Source: Mucilaginibacter sp. Bleaf8 (GTDB lineage: Bacteria; Bacteroidota; Bacteroidia; Sphingobacteriales; Sphingobacteriaceae). Taken from it: a stretch of 64,000 nucleotides of DNA. Below the pieces are notes generated by a model. The model was not told the DNA's origin and searched no databases. It was given only the letters and a program-made list of their open reading frames with translations. This document shows positions 62,486-64,000 of the stretch, in pieces. A program made the position numbers and the translations under genes. Location: NCBI RefSeq assembly GCF_018390515.1, contig NZ_JAHBBK010000005.1:124001-188000 (forward strand), read 5' to 3'. Within the stretch, counting starts at the first letter, position 1. Each line of letters opens with the position of its first letter.

Positions 62486-63262
62486 TTAATTCAAAGTCAA
62501 ATTTTCGGTTGGCTTCAGCATGGCCCACAGCGCATCGTAATGCGCATAGGCCGGCTTAGCTTCTTCGGCTTTATTAATCACCTGCTTCATGGCAACCAGC
62601 TTGTACACATAAGAGCTGGTTTCGCGGTTAAGGCGCATATAAAAGTAATTGCCCTTATTTTTGCGGTTCATGGCATGCATAATACGGGGCGAGCCGGCAT
62701 TATATGCGGCAGCAGCCAGTGTCCAGCTGTTAAATTTGTCATGAAGCTCAAGAATGTACTTGCAGGCGGCAATGGTTGATTTGCGTACGTTATAACGCTC
62801 ATCGCGCCGGCGCGAAACTTTCAGGCCATAGGCACGTGCAGTTTGCGGCATAAACTGCCACATACCGGCAGCACCGCGCGGCGATTTCCTTTTGTTGCTA
62901 AAACCCGACTCAAGCAGCGGTATGTACTTGAAATCTTCGGGAATACCATACATTTTCAGGATAGGCACAATAACAGGAAACCATTTCTCGGCCTGTTCTT
63001 GCAATTCGGGCGATTGGGTATTTCTGACAGTGTGTTTCCAGATCGAGTAACGGATCTTTCTGTTCACTTTCTTATTATGAAGAGGAAGCTCTTCTTCGGC
63101 AAAGTTCAGCTTAGCTGAAGCGGGTTTGGTTGCGGCATAAAAATTTAAAATCGCACCACTGTTTTTCAAAGGCTTTTTATCAGGAACACTGTAAATAAAA
63201 AGCTTAGAAATGATAAACAGCACAAAGATTACGGAACACGTAATTAAGTGTTTTTTAATCAT
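62486..63262 (-). CDS. Lytic transglycosylase (SLT, GH23)
   Basis: Cuts peptidoglycan glycan strands without water. The 258-residue protein has an N-terminal hydrophobic signal or anchor (~8-25) and the SLT fold. Catalytic Glu118 lies in IPLLESGFS, then GAAGMWQFMPQTARAYGL (131-148) and LAAAAYNAGSPR (~190). MltD-like, but without a LysM domain. It lies 154 bases upstream of uvrA on the same strand, separated by a terminator. Confidence 0.91.
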   Translation of the reverse strand: MIKKHLITCSVIFVLFIISKLFIYSVPDKKPLKNSGAILNFYAATKPASAKLNFAEEELPLHNKKVNRKIRYSIWKHTVRNTQSPELQEQAEKWFPVIVPILKMYGIPEDFKYIPLLESGFSNKRKSPRGAAGMWQFMPQTARAYGLKVSRRRDERYNVRKSTIAACKYILELHDKFNSWTLAAAAYNAGSPRIMHAMNRKNKGNYFYMRLNRETSSYVYKLVAMKQVINKAEEAKPAYAHYDALWAMLKPTENLTLN

Positions 63263-63302
63263 TCTGTTAAATTAAGTTAAACAAATAGGTTTAGATGTGT
63301 TG

Positions 63303-63333
63303 CAAAGGTATACAAACATATCAGAATACCAAA
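63303..63333 (-). promoter_or_regulatory. Complete promoter for the lytic transglycosylase gene
   Basis: The minus strand has TTTG (63333-63330), 19 bases, TACCTTTG (63310-63303), 40 bases before the ATG. A clean -33/-7 match. Confidence 0.7.
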
Positions 63334-63451
63334 TAGTTACACCGGCTTAGTGTTTACAACCTTGTTGAAAAGTTTTTAAAACAACGCCTCACAGTGTATT
63401 AAACACACTTTCTGCTGTGGAAAATTTTTTAATAAATATCAACTTTTTGCG

Positions 63452-63459
63452 TACTTTTG
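63452..63459 (+). promoter_or_regulatory. Candidate -7 element for the RGG-rich gene
   Basis: TACTTTTG matches TAnnTTTG, 32 bases upstream of the ATG at 63492. Confidence 0.48.
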
Positions 63460-63491
63460 CTGTCTTGCTTTTAAGGCTTTAAAAAACATTT

Positions 63492-64000
63492 ATGGTATTT
63501 AAAAAACCAGGGAACAGTCGCGACGACAAGTCCAACAAATCATCCGGCAGGCGTGCCGGAAGTGGCGATAACCCACGCAGTAACTCATCTTCACGCACAC
63601 GCAACGCATCTTCAGGATTTAAAAAATCAGATACCGGCGCACCACGTAAAAGGTTTACAGGCGGCGATGCCGATGCTGACAAAAAACCTTTTTCAGCATC
63701 ACGCAAAACCTCATCAGGTGGTTTTGGTGGCGATGATCGTCCGAAAAGAAGTTTCGGCGGCAACGCATCAGAAGGTAAAAGACCTTTTTCTTCATCGCGC
63801 AGAGATGCATCAGGCGGCGAAGGTAAAGGGCAGCGCAGCTTTGGTAACGGCGCATCAGCCGACCGCAAGCCTTTTGCAAAAAGAGGTGGTGAAGGCGGTT
63901 TCCAGGGCGAAAAGAAATTTGACAGACCAGCCGGCGGCAACAGAAGCCGTGGCGAAAGAAGCGAAGGCTTCAAAAATAAACCTTTCCGCGAAAGAGGCGA
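63492..64000 (+). CDS. RGG-rich N-terminus, probably of a pseudouridine synthase (partial)
   Basis: An open frame from ATG 63492 to the window edge (169 codons, no stop) encodes an extremely basic, Gly/Arg/Ser/Lys-rich low-complexity region. Loose repeats resemble KKPFSASRKTSSGG, KRPFSSSRRDASGG and KRSFGGN. Many Bacteroidota RluB/RsuA-type rRNA pseudouridine synthases carry exactly such an extension before the S4 and catalytic domains, which would lie beyond the edge here. That identity is inference; an RNA helicase with an RGG extension is less likely, since those tails are usually C-terminal. Confidence 0.6.
   Translation, partial: MVFKKPGNSRDDKSNKSSGRRAGSGDNPRSNSSSRTRNASSGFKKSDTGAPRKRFTGGDADADKKPFSASRKTSSGGFGGDDRPKRSFGGNASEGKRPFSSSRRDASGGEGKGQRSFGNGASADRKPFAKRGGEGGFQGEKKFDRPAGGNRSRGERSEGFKNKPFRERG

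Overview
The window is an ordinary, densely coded stretch of chromosome from a member of the Bacteroidota, most likely family Sphingobacteriaceae (Mucilaginibacter/Pedobacter-like; this placement is an inference). It rests on lineage-restricted families (DUF6427, DUF4834, an IPExxxVDY protein, an LruC-domain lipoprotein, a CarboxypepD_reg-like secreted protein), on repeated TAnnTTTG -7 promoter elements in front of genes, on poor Shine-Dalgarno sequences, and on menaquinone synthesis by the futalosine route. I found no rRNA, tRNA, CRISPR array, transposase, integrase or phage gene. The first and last genes are cut by the window edges.

Layout. 0-8.4 kb: coaX (partial), purQ, a DUF6427 membrane protein, a glycosyltransferase, a large YfhO membrane protein, two small membrane proteins and an MFS transporter, all on the minus strand. 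8.8-15 kb: a lipoprotein, uvrB, upp, a YjjG-type nucleotidase, a DinB-fold protein, a 36-residue membrane microprotein candidate and an LpxH-type phosphoesterase. 15-20.3 kb: two glycosyltransferases and a tricorn-like protease. 20.5-24.2 kb: mqnD/mqnB (menaquinone), queD/folE (pterins, queuosine) and fabD. 24.2-32.7 kb: a giant NtrY-like histidine kinase, a coiled-coil membrane protein, a GH10-like hydrolase, an SDR and a DUF1835 protein. 32.7-38.6 kb: the ATP-dependent ligase and ligase-associated exonuclease pair, a Prc-type S41 protease and a TPR-like protein. 38.6-43.3 kb: a cyanophycin locus, cphA divergent from cphB and an isoaspartyl peptidase. 43.5-50.2 kb: gmk, yicC, a secreted protein, rnc-fabF-acpP, the IPExxxVDY protein and pyk. 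50.5-53.5 kb: two exported proteins including the LruC lipoprotein. 54.2-58.2 kb: a BlaI/BlaR1-type regulatory pair, a beta-CASP metallohydrolase and a stand-alone TonB-domain protein. 58.3-64 kb: small membrane proteins, uvrA, a lytic transglycosylase and the RGG-rich start of a gene running off the end.

How the genes work together. cphA, cphB and the isoaspartyl peptidase together make and fully degrade a nitrogen reserve polymer. The BlaI repressor, its M56 protease partner and a separate TonB-domain protein share a 17-base candidate operator and probably form one envelope-sensing regulon; the protease carries the same TonB-like domain as the separate protein. acpP, fabF and rnc form an operon behind a complete Bacteroidota promoter.

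The most unusual features outside genes are three families of hairpin repeats: a C/G-rich two-part element (20.3, 34.4 and 32.7 kb), a ~98-base imperfect palindrome inserted in one copy of it, and a 7-base-period GTTGT/ACAAC element at mqnB-mqnD. Two of these families sit in frame inside genes and change the encoded proteins. I see no clearly new multigene system. The best candidates for follow-up are the BlaI/TonB-domain regulon and the protein-coding repeats.
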